From positions 1 to 49,658 of the IMG/VR virus record IMGVR_UViG_3300008450_000058: a stretch of DNA of 49,658 nt; one strand, written 5' to 3'. Shown here in pieces: positions 25,601-35,727 of this stretch. The notes below the pieces were generated by a model. That model worked only from the letters and a program-made list of their open reading frames with translations. It did not search any database and was not told the DNA's origin. The number at the start of each line of letters is the position of its first letter. Positions within the stretch are counted from its first letter, which is position 1. The position numbers and the translations under genes are program-made. The stretch is from a virus.

Positions 25601-28600
25601 CTTACTTTCTCAATAGGATTATTGGTTCTGAGTAGCTCTCTTTGTACAGTAAATAGTACATAGTTACTGAAGTATCTGAAAGATGTACCAGCAAGAAGAC
25701 CACCTTTGTCTTTTGGAATTACTCTCACAAATGGATCTCTTTCAGCATCAAATGCAAACAGTCCTCTTCCAAGATATGACTCTGGCTTGTTTACATTATC
25801 TAGATACATACCATCAGCAAAGTCAGACTTAGTAAGTTCTATGTTTATAGATATTACACCATTCTCAATCTTAACAGCTTCAGCTTGCTTATCATTAATA
25901 GATATCTTATACCCTTTGTAACCTTCAGGTAGCATCAAGTCTTCATCTATTATTTTTGCATTAGGGAAGTTAGATAGTGTGTTTTGGAACAATGATGTTA
26001 CTACAGCATTGTTAAACATAGAACTGAATCTTTCTTTACCTTCAATACCCTGACCAAATCTAGCAGCAATAGTATTGCTAAATCTGTTTGTTGCATCTTC
26101 AATATACTCAGAGATATCACGGTCCAATCTTAATGGGAATAGTGGTTCAATTGTATCCATCATCAACTGATCAATACGGAAGCTACCTAGAATAGACTTT
26201 TTCTCAAAGTCATCCATCAAGCTATCATCAATCTTACCAGACTTCTTAAGATCTGCAATACGCTGTTGTCTGTTTCTTACTTGCTGAATAGTCTTCACAA
26301 AACTAGTATCAGGTGACATCAATGCGGCAGCTTCTTGCATACCTTTAAGTTGATGCTCAATCTGAATATAGTGTAATAAAAACGCTAATGCTAAACGGCT
26401 AGTTGTATCATTCTTAGTAATAGAATCTGTAATCAAATTAGTATTAAATACAGCTTCTTGAGAACCAAATACTTTATCAAAAGCAATTCTTTTTGCATAG
26501 TAGTAATTAGCAGTAGATACTATTGATGAAGAAGGTTTATACAATTGTTTTTGTAAAGGGAATGCTAATTTTTCATCATATAGATTAATACCTCTCACAA
26601 CAAATGGTGGTACATCACCTGACTGAAGACCTTTCTTCAATTGAGAAGCTGGCATTTGTACGTATCCTACCTTTTGTCCAAAGTATACACTTATTTGTGT
26701 AGTCGGATTAAGTTCATTAAGAGTAACCATCAATCTGTCAATTGTAGCTTGCAGACGTATATCATTTACAAGTCTGTATTCTTTTGCACCACTAGCCTCA
26801 TATTCAGCTACAGTTTTTTCAGCAGCTTGAAACTTATTCATTGAAGAATTATCCGGTGCCACCATTCTAATCTTCCCATAGACATCCGCAAACTCTCTCT
26901 GTAATTTTACATATTTTTTAATCAATGGTAAGTTCACAAAGTATAATGCTTGTTCCTCATCTACACCAGCTTCAATTAAGTGATTGATGATTGGCATAGT
27001 CTCAGGTACCATGTTTAGTTCACCCGGGAATGACTTCTTAGCACGGTCTAAGATACCGTTCAAGTTGTGAGAGTTAATAGATGTAATTCTAGTACCCTTT
27101 CTTGTTTGCAATCCAGCCAATGAGATTACCTCTTTACCTGCTTTATTTGTAGTAGTGTTATGATTAAAGTGTAAGTCTACTAGATATCTTCTCTTTGTAG
27201 GAACATACTTACCATCTTTCCACACTGTCTCATAGTATGAGTCTGGCATCTTAGCACCAATCTCATTGTCTATTACATGCTGTTTATTTTGCTTAGCTGT
27301 AATACCCAAAGTAAGCTGACCGCTAGATAAGTTTACCTCAAACTTATGCATGTTGTATCCAATCTCTAGAGTTCTAGTAGAACTCATTACAGCCTTATCT
27401 TTATTCTTTGGATCAAACTTATAGCCTTTGATTGTTCTGTTATCTAGTTTTTTGTAAGGCTGTGCAGCAGCAACTAGTTCAGCATACTGTTCAACAAGGT
27501 ATGTACTGTTAGGCTTTGTTAAGTTAGCAAAAGTGTCTGGCAAACGCAAGATATCTAAACGGAGTTGTATAGACTGATTATGTAATGCTTTTTTCTGAGC
27601 ATTAATAATTGCAGAAGGTGTAATAATTACCTCTTCTTCTTCACCTTTTGCTTTCTTCTTACCTTTTTTTCTATCTTCAGCTCTCTGTGCAATCTTCTCA
27701 GTTGCTTCTGTAAGTTTAGCTTTGAATTCAGCATTGCTCAATGGCTTGCTTAATGAGAAACCATCTCCATCAATATATGCATATTCAAAGTTCAACTTAT
27801 CAACGTCAAAGTCACCACCGGTCTTGGCTACAATCTCAGTAGGTACTACAACTATATTACCCATTTGAGGTTCAAAGAAGTGCCATACCTCAGCACCTTC
27901 CACAAGGTTGATACCATCTGTAGGGATACGTGGTCCTGTAACACTAATTGCAAACCTGTTGTCATCTTTGTCTAACCATTCATCATTCTGGATTAACTTG
28001 TTTAACAAAGCTAATGGATCAGGGCTTTCTGCTATCTTTTTACCATTAAGGTCTAGACGCTGATATAGGTTCTCAAAGTCAGCTTGCATAGTAATAGCAA
28101 CCTTCATCATAGATGATGGACCATACTTGCCAGTCTTAGGATCTTTCTTACCTCTTCTATAGAAAGGTAAGTTGTTTGAACCTAATAGTTTTTCAATCTC
28201 TTTCTCATCAGTGATGAGTTCAAAGTCTGTATCCCATAGACCATTGTACAAAGTTGACGGTACCTGAATAAGAGGTTCTCCTTTTGCTTTCTGTCTAATG
28301 ATTCTCTTTTGAATCAGTGCAGTAGCTAAAGCTTCAATGTCATCTGCAATAGGATGTAATGAGTAATCCATTGTTGCTTGACCACCTACATTCACACCAA
28401 CTAAATCAATAAGGTGTTTAGGTACAGCCTTTTTACCAAGTCCTTTCTTAATAGTATTTACAAACTTCTCAACACTGTTACCGGATGCTTGGTACATTCC
28501 GTCTTTATAAACAAAGCCAATTTCATTTAGAAGCTCTGCTATAAGAACATTGGTAATGTTTCTGCTATTCTGGACATATCCTTCAACAAGTTCTTTGTTT

Positions 28601-31600
28601 TCCTCTGGGTTAACAATCTGACCATCCTTAAAGAAGTTGTCAACAAACATTACTCTTTGTTGGGTACCTGCGGTTACCTTTTTCTTAAATGTGCTATTAA
28701 CTGATGTTACATCCTTAAGATACTCAACATAGATTATGTTGTTTGCTGTTTGGAAATCATCACCTGTCTTGATAGCTTTTTGTTTGTCATTCAAGAAGAC
28801 ATCATCAAAGTTACCATCTAGAGTTACTGTAGACACCTTAGAACCAGAACCAAACAATACATACTGTCTGTTACTTCTGAGCATCTCCTCATGAAGCTTT
28901 TGCAATTGAGCACCACCAAGTGCACCCGGCACAAGTGGTGTAAGTGCAAACTTATGCATACCTACAACAGATATTACAGTCTCATGTAGTGGACCATAGT
29001 ATTGCAACTTGTATGGCGGGAAGAACTCTTTAACTTCTTTTGGAGTTAGCTTTTCACCAGCAACCAGTTTTTTATAAAGCTGTTCTTGCTCATATGTCCA
29101 TTGCTTAGATGCTTTCTTAAGAGTTCTGTAAGCATCAATTGTAATGTAACCGGCACCATCTGACTCAGTCATTTTCATGTATGGATCTACGTCATACTCA
29201 ATAAGCTTATCAATGAAAGCTTTTCTTTCTGCTTCATTTGGAATAGCTTCTTTGTAATCCTCTTCATACATCTCACGCCAAGACTCAGACATCTCCTTGA
29301 TATACACTGATTCTCTTTCAGCATCTGCAATAACTCCAGTATTTAATCTACCGTTGTACACAAAGTTATCATAGTCCTTATCAGTATCCTGAGCATTGTC
29401 TCTTACATTAAGTGCTTGTGCATATGTTGTTGGACCTACAATGTCACCAGTCTTTGCATTCTTTTGTGCAGCATTAAATACATTATTAATGAAGTTGTTA
29501 AAGAATGGACTGTTCATGAAACCAAGACCACCTGATGTATTACCAGCATTTCTTTTTTGAAGCTCTTCTTTCAAGTGATTAAACTGAGAGATATCTCCAA
29601 AGAATAGATGGATAATCTCAAAGTTGTGTATCCAAGAATTGTACGTAAAGGATGTCATCAGTGTTTTTCTGATTGCACCTTTTCTTTCTAACTCAGCAGC
29701 TGCTTTATCAATAGTATCAGCAGGAACTTCAGGGATACCCGTCTTTTCAACAAGTACTTTGTCATATGAGAAGTCTTCAAACAAACTCATATTTAAAGCA
29801 ACTTCTGCTCTAAAGTACTTTATTATATCATTTTGAATTGTATTCCATAAGTTAGCATTCTCTGGGCTGTGTAAGTATTCTACTATATCACCATCCCAGT
29901 CTTCTGCTAATTCATACAATGCTTCTTTAGTATCTTTACCAAGAACATCATCAAACGCTACAAATACTTCAGCAGCCATTAGTGGCTTACCATCTTTATC
30001 ATAGTCTACTGTTTGATTTGGTCCTTTAATCTTAGCTACCTCATCACGGTTCTCCTTAACCATGACAATTCTGTCAAACTCTGTAGCTAAGTTTTGAATA
30101 AGAACTCTATTAACAGCATATAGTTCACCTGCTGTAGCTCCTGGTCCTGCTTGCGGAGCAAACATATTAGTATCCACATACAAGTGATCATCTAAACCTC
30201 TCTCACTCTTCTCACCTATGATACCACCTAGTAATCTGATAATAGGGGTTGTCTGCTTATCCGCATTCTGGAACATGTTATTAGCACCAGACTTGAGCAT
30301 TAGAGTAAGTTCCTGATTGAATTTACCCATAGGAGTAAGAGTACCTGTTGTGTTACCTAGGTTCTTACCAGGTATACGGGTTCCATCATCCATTGCAAGC
30401 TCAATAGTTCTCTCACCTCTACGGTCATACATAAAGGTCTCAATGTTAAACATACTGTTTAGCAATATAGACCTTTGAGTATACGCATTTCTAGTAGGAT
30501 CAAGATAGCTCATGTAAGAATACTCTGGTTTTGTCCAGGCTTCGTCAAGACTCTCCATTGTGTTGAGCCCGTTAACTTGCATATACAAACTGTTGATATC
30601 TATGTTCTCATACACAGTATCTCCGTTTGCATTCTTAATACCAAAGTTCATTGTCTCATAACCCAACTTAGCATTAAGCTCAGCAAGTTTTACAATGATA
30701 TTTTTTTGCTCAACAACACCTTTCTTAGCTTTAACACTAGGTACTAAAGTAGCACGGATCTTTCCTTTCAATATACCAATAGGATCTTTCTTGAAATCAT
30801 TAACTAAGTTGATTGCTTCAGTGCTTAGATTATTATTTGGCTCTTTAAGTTTGTCCTGTAGGTTCTTGATGTCTTTTGCAATATTGAATAAGTAAGGTAT
30901 ACCATATTCATTCATATTGTCATTGATAGTTTTCTCAAGAGCGTCAGTGTTATCTAAGTAAATACCGATAGCTCTAGCAAACTCAATTGCTTTATCTGTA
31001 TTTAAGTTACCATCTTTTGTACTGAACTTGCTTATTGCTGCATCTAAGTTTAGAATTGAAGTATTGTTTACCTTAGAAATAAACTCAGTTTCCGGTGATG
31101 AAGCAAATTCATTTTGGAATCTCTTGATGATTGTGTTTCCATCTACAGAAGCATAACGCATTTCAGAATCATAACCTACTGTTACAAATTCTATATTACC
31201 TGTAAGATAATCCGTCTGAGTTTCAACAATAGGGAAATACATCAACTGAATGTACGGAACCTTTGGTCTTCTGAATGTTTGCCAGAACCCAACAATGTTA
31301 TCTACCTCAAATGAATTTGTGATAGCCATACCTCTCTCAGGATCATATTTAGGATTAGGCAGCTTCTTCTCTACAAGTTGTCTGAGTATAGGATACGTAT
31401 TCTTAAGTTTATTAAGAGTACTATACATTAACTCCGCATCTTGCATACCAGCAATAGACTTAGCAACTATGTTCCATGTGTCTTTGAAGTTGCTTAGTTT
31501 CTTGTGACCAAAGCGGTCTAGCTCATTGTTACCATTGGCATCAACATAGAATAAGCTACTCAAGATATACAAAGTACTGTTATCAGCTAGCTGCTGTAAT

Positions 31601-34600
31601 GAGTACTTACCTACTTTACTGTCATTAGTAAGCTCTTTGTTCTTAGCTTCTAATTCAGCTTCTTCATTTGTAGGGATACCATCTTCATTCTCTTCATCCT
31701 CATAGTCATCACTCTCATAGTCGTTGTCTGGATCATACTCCATGTCCACATAAGACTTTCTAAGTAAAGTAAATCTACTCTTCTCTAAGTGATATTTAAT
31801 TACACCTGCTGGTATTCTACCATCTTTCCAATACTCAGGGTCCCCAAAGTTGTCAAGTGTTGCCTGAAGGATTCTTACGTTGTCAAGAACAAGTTCCTGC
31901 TCTTGTGTAAGTACTGAATCCTCCACACCCTCTTTCATTACAGGTTCAGTGAATGCCTTAGCACCACCTTTAACGTAATTCTCATACTGTACTTGAGCAT
32001 CAGATAGCTGTGATACTACCATGATGTCTACTGTCTTCTTACCAGATTTAAGAGTCTTGTGTACATAGAAGTCAGCAACAATAGGAATATCAAAGTACTT
32101 TTCTCCTTTTACGCGTGCACCCTTCTTGATATCTGCAGATAGCTCACTGAAGTCATCAATCTGAGATCTAAGGAAGATATACTTATCTTCTCCCTTAGCG
32201 TTCTTCATTACACCTACAGCATTCTCTTTGATGTCTTCTAGTGATGTAAACTCACTAAATTTTTTGACATTTGGTTGTAAGAACAACTTAGCTTTCTCTC
32301 TTTCAAGATCTTCAGTAAGTCTCTTCTTGATATTCTTATAGAGAACAGTTCTGTTTTTATCACTTGTAAGCAAGTTGATTACACCAGCCTTAAGACTCTT
32401 TGTGACTCCCTGGTCTTTTCTGTCATCATGCAATCTATCAATCTCTTCTGAGATAATAGAGTCCATGGTTGCTACCATCAAATCAGAATCAGTAGTACTT
32501 AATGCATCTTCTCTAGAATTATTAACCTTAGTAATACCTCTATTAAGTACATTAAATCTAATGTTCTTGATCAGTGGTTGATAGTTATTCAGGAAGTTAT
32601 TCTTATTGTAGTATAGGTTCTCAAACAACTCATTTATTGCAGGTATACTAGAGCTATCTACAACAACATCTTGTTTAGAGATAGGCAATAGCCCTTTTAT
32701 CTTAGAGAACATAGCCTGAAGGAACTTCAGCATTCTTCTGAAGATAGTATTTTTAACCGGGATATTGTCTTTTAGAGTCTTGTCTTTAGCATAGGTTCTA
32801 AAGTCTTCCGCCAACATTTCCTCAATCTGAAAGTAGGTCATGTTTTTGTATGGCTGATTACCATTAGCATCAGTATACTCTTTAACCTTTTTGTAAAGTA
32901 CAATCTTCTCTGCTTTAGTAAGGAATAACTGTGTAAAGACGTGGAAAGCCTCATGGTATACGTCTACCATGGAACCTTTAAGAGGGTTGATTTTGATCTG
33001 ACCCAACTTGCTGTTATCAATAAGTGTTGCTCCGGCTACTGTAAACTCTGCAAATGCATTTGAGTTAACAAGGTTAGCCAAGTGTGAAAGCTCAATGACT
33101 TCTTGAAACTTCTTACCTGTCTCAGAGGTATTCCACCATTTGTTAGCTTTTCTTCTCTGTGCTCTAGTAGTTTTACCTGAAAGACCCTCACCTCTTTCTA
33201 ATTCATCAAAGTCATAACCAGAATCTGTTTCTGTTTCCTTTGCAGCATTAGTATTAGTGTTAGTAGGATTTGGTGCTTCTGGTACAGTTGCTTGTTCAAT
33301 TATACTAGCCATTGAAGAAGCAGGCGGTGTAAATGGTTGTGAAGGCAAGCCTTCAATTCCTTTATTGATAAAAGCTCTTTGTTTCTCAGTACCAATTCTA
33401 GATGCAATGAATACATCAGTAATAGCATTAGCCAACTCTTTGGTATATGCATTCTGTGCATTCTTTTCAAACTGCTGTCTAAGGAGATTAGCTACATAGA
33501 AACCAGTGTTAGCAGAGTTACTTACTATACCTTGATCTTCTAGATAGTCAATCCATTCACTAGTCTGACCATAAGTTTCTAGTTGCTTATAGATACTGTG
33601 TGCTAACTTATTTAAATCAGTTTCTTCAACACCAGATTCAAAAGGATTAAGCGGTACAAAAACACTTGGTATTTCTTCCTCAGTTTCTTGTCTCTCTAGA
33701 TTAGCATCACTTGGAATAGTGAAAGACATGTATGCATTATAGAAACCTGGATCTTTGGTCTTAACACTTACTGTAGATTCCAAGTTCATCAAGAAGTCAA
33801 TGTAGTCTTTCTTTTGAAACTTACCTGTAGCAGCATCATATACCTCATACTGACCGGAATCTAATAGATGTTCTGCATAGTTCAGTTTAGTAGGCATAAA
33901 CCTTTCAAACTTAGGCTGATAATAACCTCTCTCTAAAGCATCTATAATACCGGCTTTTACATTAGCAAGAACTTCTGGAGTTGCCTTTGCCAAAGCATCA
34001 TCAGAAAGATATAGAGTTGTATTCTGACCTCTTCCTTTAGAGTCATTAAACTCAAACAATCTATAAGTACCTTGTTTGTATTCTTTACCATTAATTACAG
34101 TACCTGGTGCAATATAGTAGAATTTATATCTCTGGTTGTTCAAAGGAGTTCTCTTTGCTTCAAACTCTTTGATAGTCTTTTCACTTACAGGATCAGTAGT
34201 TTCTTTTACAAATTCCCAAGACTCCTGTGTAGTATACTGATACACTGATAAGTTTAGAATCTTCTTATCAACATCATAGATTAATGTATGTCTTCTTGCT
34301 GTTGGATTAATGTCATTACTCAAGAACTGCTGTGCAAAGTCCAATCTCTTTCTAAAAGGGATGTTCTTATTTGTAAGAACTTCAGCAATTTGATTTACTA
34401 TATCTGAAGAAAGATCACTTCTATCTAGTTCAAACTTAGTTCCGTTAAACTCAATAACAGCCATACCTTTAGATAGACCACCCTCCGGTGTCTTCAAAGT
34501 CTCAATTGTTTTAAAGACTTTTCTATCAACACCAAGAGATCTTAATTGATTTAAGGGAATGTAGACATTGTTTATATCTGATGTCAAACCTTCACTAACT

Positions 34601-35727
34601 CCATCAAAGATGAGCTCTTGATCCTTACCAGAAATAACAGACTTCTTCAAGTCATATAGTCTCTGAAACTCTTCCTGCTGTGCCTTGCGTATTTTTTCAA
34701 TATACTCTTTAAGCGGACCGTCTGTTTCTTTGTTGTATGTCTTCTCAGCAATAAGTTCAGGAGTTGCTATCTTCTCTTCTTTACCATAGATATCAGTTAC
34801 TACAAGTCTATCTCCTGACTTTCTAACATCATACATGAACTGATACACCGGTTTCCCTTCTTTCTCAGAAACAATGTTCCCATCTTCATTAAAGAATAAA
34901 ACATTCCCTTTACCGTCAGTTACTACAATAACAACTCTGTCAGCTGTTTGAGCTACATCAGCACTTGCTACACCTTTGTTAACCATTCCCTCAGATCTTG
35001 TGATCTCTTGCATTGTAGTTGCATCAATCTGATTAGGGAATTCTTTAGCAAATTTATCTAAACGGATAGCCTTAAGCTTAAGAAACTCATTCTGATATTT
35101 GATTGCAGCTAGCCCATCATCATCAATATCAAACGTACTAGCTAGTCTCTTCAATGTAGTCTGCATGACTACTCTATTTGAGTCAACCTTTTCTGGTACA
35201 AGAATTCTTTTTGTAGTTGGGTTTCTTTTAAGGTACTCCTGAATGGTTCCCTTCAAAGCACTGAAAGACTTGTATCTTTTTTCTGTTGGCTCTTCTACAG
35301 GCTCTTCTTTTTCCTCAAGATTATCCTTAGTCTTCTTATTTGGATTGCTACGCTTTCTTGTTTTCTTTTCAGCTGTACTATCTGCCTTACTTTTTCTCTT
35401 AGGCTTAAAGCGTTGGATGATTGTGTTTATACCATCTTCTGCATAGAATGCTGTAGAAGCTCCCCATAGTTCACCAAAAGCTTGTGGAGATATGTTAACC
35501 TTACCTTGGTAAGCCGTATTTAACAAGTCAATAATAATCCGCGGAACATGTTGTACAAACTCAGCAGCTTTTTCAGGACTATGGCTCTTAGCAATCTTAT
35601 TATAGATTTGCTTCATGATGTCCTCTGCATCTAGAGGCTTATCATTTTTTACACGGTCTTCAACAAATGCTGTTACAGCTGTGTAAAGCATTGAAATTTC
35701 ATTGTCTAAAAGAATACAAGTTATCAT
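22600..35727 (-). CDS. Virion RNA polymerase fused to protease-like and repair-type domains
   Basis: I start this gene at the ATG at 35727 (TAATG overlap with the upstream stop; a TTG at 35739 is also possible), giving 4,375 residues. In order: a Lys/Arg-rich linker (about 110-160); HEAFH at 925-929 with EEMLAEDF near 969-976, a gluzincin pattern; a first barrel-type segment LTPLVPGALGGAQLQKLHEE and GSGSKVST with candidate catalytic K2297; the RNA polymerase motif D2639-F-D-V-D2643 in TGGDFDVDKLNFEYAYIDGD, matching the DFDID loop of crAss-like phage phi14:2 gp66. The C-terminal 700 residues add a Rossmann-like segment (about 3671-3740), an ASCH-like domain (3796-3899), a P-loop kinase (GTSGSGKST 3919-3927) and an AlkB-like dioxygenase (H4218, D4220, H4284, RMNFTFR 4319-4325), then QLTLF at 4351-4355. 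It ends in TAG. It probably transcribes early genes after ejection. Confidence 0.9.
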   Translation of the reverse strand: MITCILLDNEISMLYTAVTAFVEDRVKNDKPLDAEDIMKQIYNKIAKSHSPEKAAEFVQHVPRIIIDLLNTAYQGKVNISPQAFGELWGASTAFYAEDGINTIIQRFKPKRKSKADSTAEKKTRKRSNPNKKTKDNLEEKEEPVEEPTEKRYKSFSALKGTIQEYLKRNPTTKRILVPEKVDSNRVVMQTTLKRLASTFDIDDDGLAAIKYQNEFLKLKAIRLDKFAKEFPNQIDATTMQEITRSEGMVNKGVASADVAQTADRVVIVVTDGKGNVLFFNEDGNIVSEKEGKPVYQFMYDVRKSGDRLVVTDIYGKEEKIATPELIAEKTYNKETDGPLKEYIEKIRKAQQEEFQRLYDLKKSVISGKDQELIFDGVSEGLTSDINNVYIPLNQLRSLGVDRKVFKTIETLKTPEGGLSKGMAVIEFNGTKFELDRSDLSSDIVNQIAEVLTNKNIPFRKRLDFAQQFLSNDINPTARRHTLIYDVDKKILNLSVYQYTTQESWEFVKETTDPVSEKTIKEFEAKRTPLNNQRYKFYYIAPGTVINGKEYKQGTYRLFEFNDSKGRGQNTTLYLSDDALAKATPEVLANVKAGIIDALERGYYQPKFERFMPTKLNYAEHLLDSGQYEVYDAATGKFQKKDYIDFLMNLESTVSVKTKDPGFYNAYMSFTIPSDANLERQETEEEIPSVFVPLNPFESGVEETDLNKLAHSIYKQLETYGQTSEWIDYLEDQGIVSNSANTGFYVANLLRQQFEKNAQNAYTKELANAITDVFIASRIGTEKQRAFINKGIEGLPSQPFTPPASSMASIIEQATVPEAPNPTNTNTNAAKETETDSGYDFDELERGEGLSGKTTRAQRRKANKWWNTSETGKKFQEVIELSHLANLVNSNAFAEFTVAGATLIDNSKLGQIKINPLKGSMVDVYHEAFHVFTQLFLTKAEKIVLYKKVKEYTDANGNQPYKNMTYFQIEEMLAEDFRTYAKDKTLKDNIPVKNTIFRRMLKFLQAMFSKIKGLLPISKQDVVVDSSSIPAINELFENLYYNKNNFLNNYQPLIKNIRFNVLNRGITKVNNSREDALSTTDSDLMVATMDSIISEEIDRLHDDRKDQGVTKSLKAGVINLLTSDKNRTVLYKNIKKRLTEDLEREKAKLFLQPNVKKFSEFTSLEDIKENAVGVMKNAKGEDKYIFLRSQIDDFSELSADIKKGARVKGEKYFDIPIVADFYVHKTLKSGKKTVDIMVVSQLSDAQVQYENYVKGGAKAFTEPVMKEGVEDSVLTQEQELVLDNVRILQATLDNFGDPEYWKDGRIPAGVIKYHLEKSRFTLLRKSYVDMEYDPDNDYESDDYEDEENEDGIPTNEEAELEAKNKELTNDSKVGKYSLQQLADNSTLYILSSLFYVDANGNNELDRFGHKKLSNFKDTWNIVAKSIAGMQDAELMYSTLNKLKNTYPILRQLVEKKLPNPKYDPERGMAITNSFEVDNIVGFWQTFRRPKVPYIQLMYFPIVETQTDYLTGNIEFVTVGYDSEMRYASVDGNTIIKRFQNEFASSPETEFISKVNNTSILNLDAAISKFSTKDGNLNTDKAIEFARAIGIYLDNTDALEKTINDNMNEYGIPYLFNIAKDIKNLQDKLKEPNNNLSTEAINLVNDFKKDPIGILKGKIRATLVPSVKAKKGVVEQKNIIVKLAELNAKLGYETMNFGIKNANGDTVYENIDINSLYMQVNGLNTMESLDEAWTKPEYSYMSYLDPTRNAYTQRSILLNSMFNIETFMYDRRGERTIELAMDDGTRIPGKNLGNTTGTLTPMGKFNQELTLMLKSGANNMFQNADKQTTPIIRLLGGIIGEKSERGLDDHLYVDTNMFAPQAGPGATAGELYAVNRVLIQNLATEFDRIVMVKENRDEVAKIKGPNQTVDYDKDGKPLMAAEVFVAFDDVLGKDTKEALYELAEDWDGDIVEYLHSPENANLWNTIQNDIIKYFRAEVALNMSLFEDFSYDKVLVEKTGIPEVPADTIDKAAAELERKGAIRKTLMTSFTYNSWIHNFEIIHLFFGDISQFNHLKEELQKRNAGNTSGGLGFMNSPFFNNFINNVFNAAQKNAKTGDIVGPTTYAQALNVRDNAQDTDKDYDNFVYNGRLNTGVIADAERESVYIKEMSESWREMYEEDYKEAIPNEAERKAFIDKLIEYDVDPYMKMTESDGAGYITIDAYRTLKKASKQWTYEQEQLYKKLVAGEKLTPKEVKEFFPPYKLQYYGPLHETVISVVGMHKFALTPLVPGALGGAQLQKLHEEMLRSNRQYVLFGSGSKVSTVTLDGNFDDVFLNDKQKAIKTGDDFQTANNIIYVEYLKDVTSVNSTFKKKVTAGTQQRVMFVDNFFKDGQIVNPEENKELVEGYVQNSRNITNVLIAELLNEIGFVYKDGMYQASGNSVEKFVNTIKKGLGKKAVPKHLIDLVGVNVGGQATMDYSLHPIADDIEALATALIQKRIIRQKAKGEPLIQVPSTLYNGLWDTDFELITDEKEIEKLLGSNNLPFYRRGKKDPKTGKYGPSSMMKVAITMQADFENLYQRLDLNGKKIAESPDPLALLNKLIQNDEWLDKDDNRFAISVTGPRIPTDGINLVEGAEVWHFFEPQMGNIVVVPTEIVAKTGGDFDVDKLNFEYAYIDGDGFSLSKPLSNAEFKAKLTEATEKIAQRAEDRKKGKKKAKGEEEEVIITPSAIINAQKKALHNQSIQLRLDILRLPDTFANLTKPNSTYLVEQYAELVAAAQPYKKLDNRTIKGYKFDPKNKDKAVMSSTRTLEIGYNMHKFEVNLSSGQLTLGITAKQNKQHVIDNEIGAKMPDSYYETVWKDGKYVPTKRRYLVDLHFNHNTTTNKAGKEVISLAGLQTRKGTRITSINSHNLNGILDRAKKSFPGELNMVPETMPIINHLIEAGVDEEQALYFVNLPLIKKYVKLQREFADVYGKIRMVAPDNSSMNKFQAAEKTVAEYEASGAKEYRLVNDIRLQATIDRLMVTLNELNPTTQISVYFGQKVGYVQMPASQLKKGLQSGDVPPFVVRGINLYDEKLAFPLQKQLYKPSSSIVSTANYYYAKRIAFDKVFGSQEAVFNTNLITDSITKNDTTSRLALAFLLHYIQIEHQLKGMQEAAALMSPDTSFVKTIQQVRNRQQRIADLKKSGKIDDSLMDDFEKKSILGSFRIDQLMMDTIEPLFPLRLDRDISEYIEDATNRFSNTIAARFGQGIEGKERFSSMFNNAVVTSLFQNTLSNFPNAKIIDEDLMLPEGYKGYKISINDKQAEAVKIENGVISINIELTKSDFADGMYLDNVNKPESYLGRGLFAFDAERDPFVRVIPKDKGGLLAGTSFRYFSNYVLFTVQRELLRTNNPIEKVREEYMFQDLMSQFNLDEPAAYEMYLVKRALRNSFNPGYVMGLSQFNYTDDVMRLLNQFPVLKQKFGIASQLAPESRTKTDKNIIVLNDSKATGDVADGYHNDLVQLGDITIRKGSDAENKYISDTFKFFSEMMYYQHGIGYSSFGFVKVYDSAGYITLMRTVGINYLQNPIDENQLEGITINLLDNSDIFKNYVVTSGFKRMVTDTAFEEYDEEDMLNELEQMNRKAKNPLVAEVIEAINAVETTNPFRAKDIEMFKDADAFIGFETTLNDPRLDAKSSTKVYRQAFGNLANKGKYTPDEVVALSGSGNFNRGGVDLTTAIQEDFKNKYKPEILRAIDSGVSTFLLGSYNDQRNLQDYYIQKYLESKGYTASTVVVGKYEYYKFTKEGAVASGDIESLKKAADALPSIEQNFADGTGGRTMEPQFKGKSTMDLILSGDRTRTTRAKTDISRMIKDYGLTKIEDLVGMVIRMTDKKGNLAYTRITKVAPFTQEYQDATWQKEGWTKDVTDKNVGNYPYAIEFELVKEPVVNRPASSEADVILPIGTSGSGKSTFISSLPQENLVVISPDEMRIEFTGDIDNKSKDKEIYTEAAKRAISAIKQGKQVVFDTTNLTKDKRRTFIEAIRKEIPNANIQYKLMALDPELAKQRIKADIAAGKNRANVSDETIDRHAASYAQMLEDIKSEGMTEYVSNVKPTVDVIELEPGLDYMPKALTVEEQKQFFEFGKDVLEKNGYNPFPAYVMASAGQMEWSPLFVVDKEGKGVDRNGPYNESIISIKKSLGGQDSKDKRWNYNYYLSNFDGTPIMPIPYNIISILEKITGQDMSDYDTVLINLYPIGRTLGWHQDTTEDYRTLDRDIISVSIGANADFTYNNAKGIVYAPKPGTKTSGTQTLSSGDVMVFGGESRLVQHTVTNVQGTTNLGQINLNNSNVNKYFNGGLMLDNWRMNFTFRVAAAENNNGKRSLEEVQQAPVAPGTQLTLFDENAPEGLPPSKRSSKKCNN

